Positions 62,801 through 64,000 of a stretch of 64,000 nucleotides of DNA are shown here, piece by piece. Every line of letters starts with the position of its first letter. Within the stretch, counting starts at the first letter, position 1. A program made the position numbers and the translations under genes. The DNA is taken from NCBI GenBank assembly GCA_008360975.2, contig CM039181.1, positions 7,920,380-7,984,379 on the forward strand, read 5' to 3'. The notes below the pieces were generated by a model. That model was not told where the DNA came from. It ran no database searches and saw only the letters and a program-made list of their open reading frames with translations. Source of the DNA: Lichenostomus cassidix. Taxonomy: Eukaryota; Chordata; Aves; Passeriformes; Meliphagidae.

Positions 62801-64000
62801 CCTCATGTCTTTGGCAGGCAAAGCTCTCCCTGGTTTTGTATTTGTGGGTTCCAAGGTGCCTTCCTGCTTTCTTTGCTATGTACTGTGGGTGGGAGGCAGG
62901 ATAGAGAACAGAAGCAATAAATTTCTTAAAGTACTTTATAATGCACTTTTGTCCCCCCCCACTTTGAAACTGAATAGGATGCTTATGAAGAGATTTTAAG
63001 TGACAGTTTTAATTGACGAGATTTGGACGATTTCTTTAGTGATAGGAAATTAAAGAATTCTTCCATTTCATCTTTTAATTTGTTATAAAACAGCCAAAAT
63101 GATATATTTAATCATTTTCTAACCACACACTTTCAAAATTGTGTTTATCTGATCTTTTTACCACAGAGGATAATTGGCTTATACAAAATGAAGTATTTTC
63201 TGGTAGCAGGTTACTTGCTTTTAAATATGTATGTAGCAGCTTTTCTTTAAAAAAGACTGTGCTAGGGAGAGGTCATACTTCAGTTCAAACAAGTGACAGT
63301 GAGCATTTAAAAAGTGGGACACTGCAAGTAGCAGATAGAAACAGTCATAGGTATTTGTGTGATGTGAACTTGGGACTGGGACTTACTGGGAAGATTTCTC
63401 ATTTCTTTACCTGAAAAGAGGAGCTCACCCTTTCATGGGGATTTGCAGGAATTCTGCTGGTAGCACTTTCTGTTAATAAACACTTACCTCTACCTGGAGG
63501 TACTGTGTTCAGACACATTTAGTGTACTGTGGACTACCTGTAGACATTAAGTCCCCAAGGGAATGGCAAACTGATGGTGCTGGTGAAGCTTCCTCCCTGG
63601 GAACAAGGGGGAGCTTCTTATGTGCTTGGGCTGTGGGCCAGGCTTATTTTTTCTGGGATTTGCTGCATGAATTTGGTGTCAGCTTTCTTCCAAAGAATAC
63701 AAAATCGTAATTTATTTTATTTATAGAGCTGTGTGATTTATACCCTGAGATATGTCTCAGTGGTTTCAAATTACAGAGAAGGATGGAAATAGTGGCTGAT
63801 TTTTTCCTTACCCTGTCTGTAGACTTTAAACAGCAGGTCCAAGCCTAAAACTCCACAGCTGGTAATGAAAACACAATTTAGTTTCACGGCCTCAAGTATT
63901 ACTATAAACTTTCCTGAAATTTCTGCTCCTAATATCTGATGGTGTGCTACAATGATCTTTCTTAGTATTATTATTGTGAGATAAAGTGTCTTCAGTTTCA

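Overview
The window looks like avian nuclear DNA, probably from a songbird. The evidence is low repeat density, old CR1 and MIR-like debris, and short solo LTRs of avian endogenous-retrovirus type. There is also a GC-rich CpG island carrying the first coding exon of a conserved vertebrate gene. There is no bacterial-style gene packing. Nearly every open frame outside the CpG island is a short chance ORF in AT-rich non-coding sequence.

Layout: about 1-47,500 is gene-free sequence upstream of the one recognisable gene. It holds three solo LTRs of a single family on the minus strand (2413-2661, 3766-4027, 38685-38947), each flanked by a 6-bp target duplication (one of them imperfect). It also holds a longer solo LTR with internal tandem repeats and a 5-bp duplication (34832-35338), old CR1 and MIR-like fragments (about 29.4, 39.9, 43.5 and 44.0 kb), and a 141-bp tract with no G or T on the plus strand (24948-25088). 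A CpG island spans about 47,500-49,450. It contains a tandemly duplicated 51-bp promoter module (inverted CCAAT, octamer-like and GC-box motifs), a short upstream ORF, and the first coding exon of ABTB3 (BTBD11) at 48231-49191, ending at a GTGAGT donor. The rest, 49,192-64,000, is the 5' part of ABTB3 intron 1. It contains a 16-bp perfect palindrome around an E-box, a tandem pair of AP-1 sites and an LTR-like promoter fragment followed by 40-bp tandem repeats.

The exon encodes the first 320 residues plus one base of the next codon. It includes the conserved N-terminal block and the histone-fold region, whose second half visibly resembles histone H2A. The ankyrin and BTB domains must be encoded by exons beyond the window. 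In mammals the gene upstream of ABTB3 is CRY1, in the opposite direction, so the first 47 kb is probably the CRY1-ABTB3 intergenic interval. That is inferred from remembered synteny, not seen here. I found no convincing novel coding system. The most interesting local observations are the duplicated promoter module, the uORF and cryptic donor overlapping the start codon, and the strand-asymmetric G4-forming tract.
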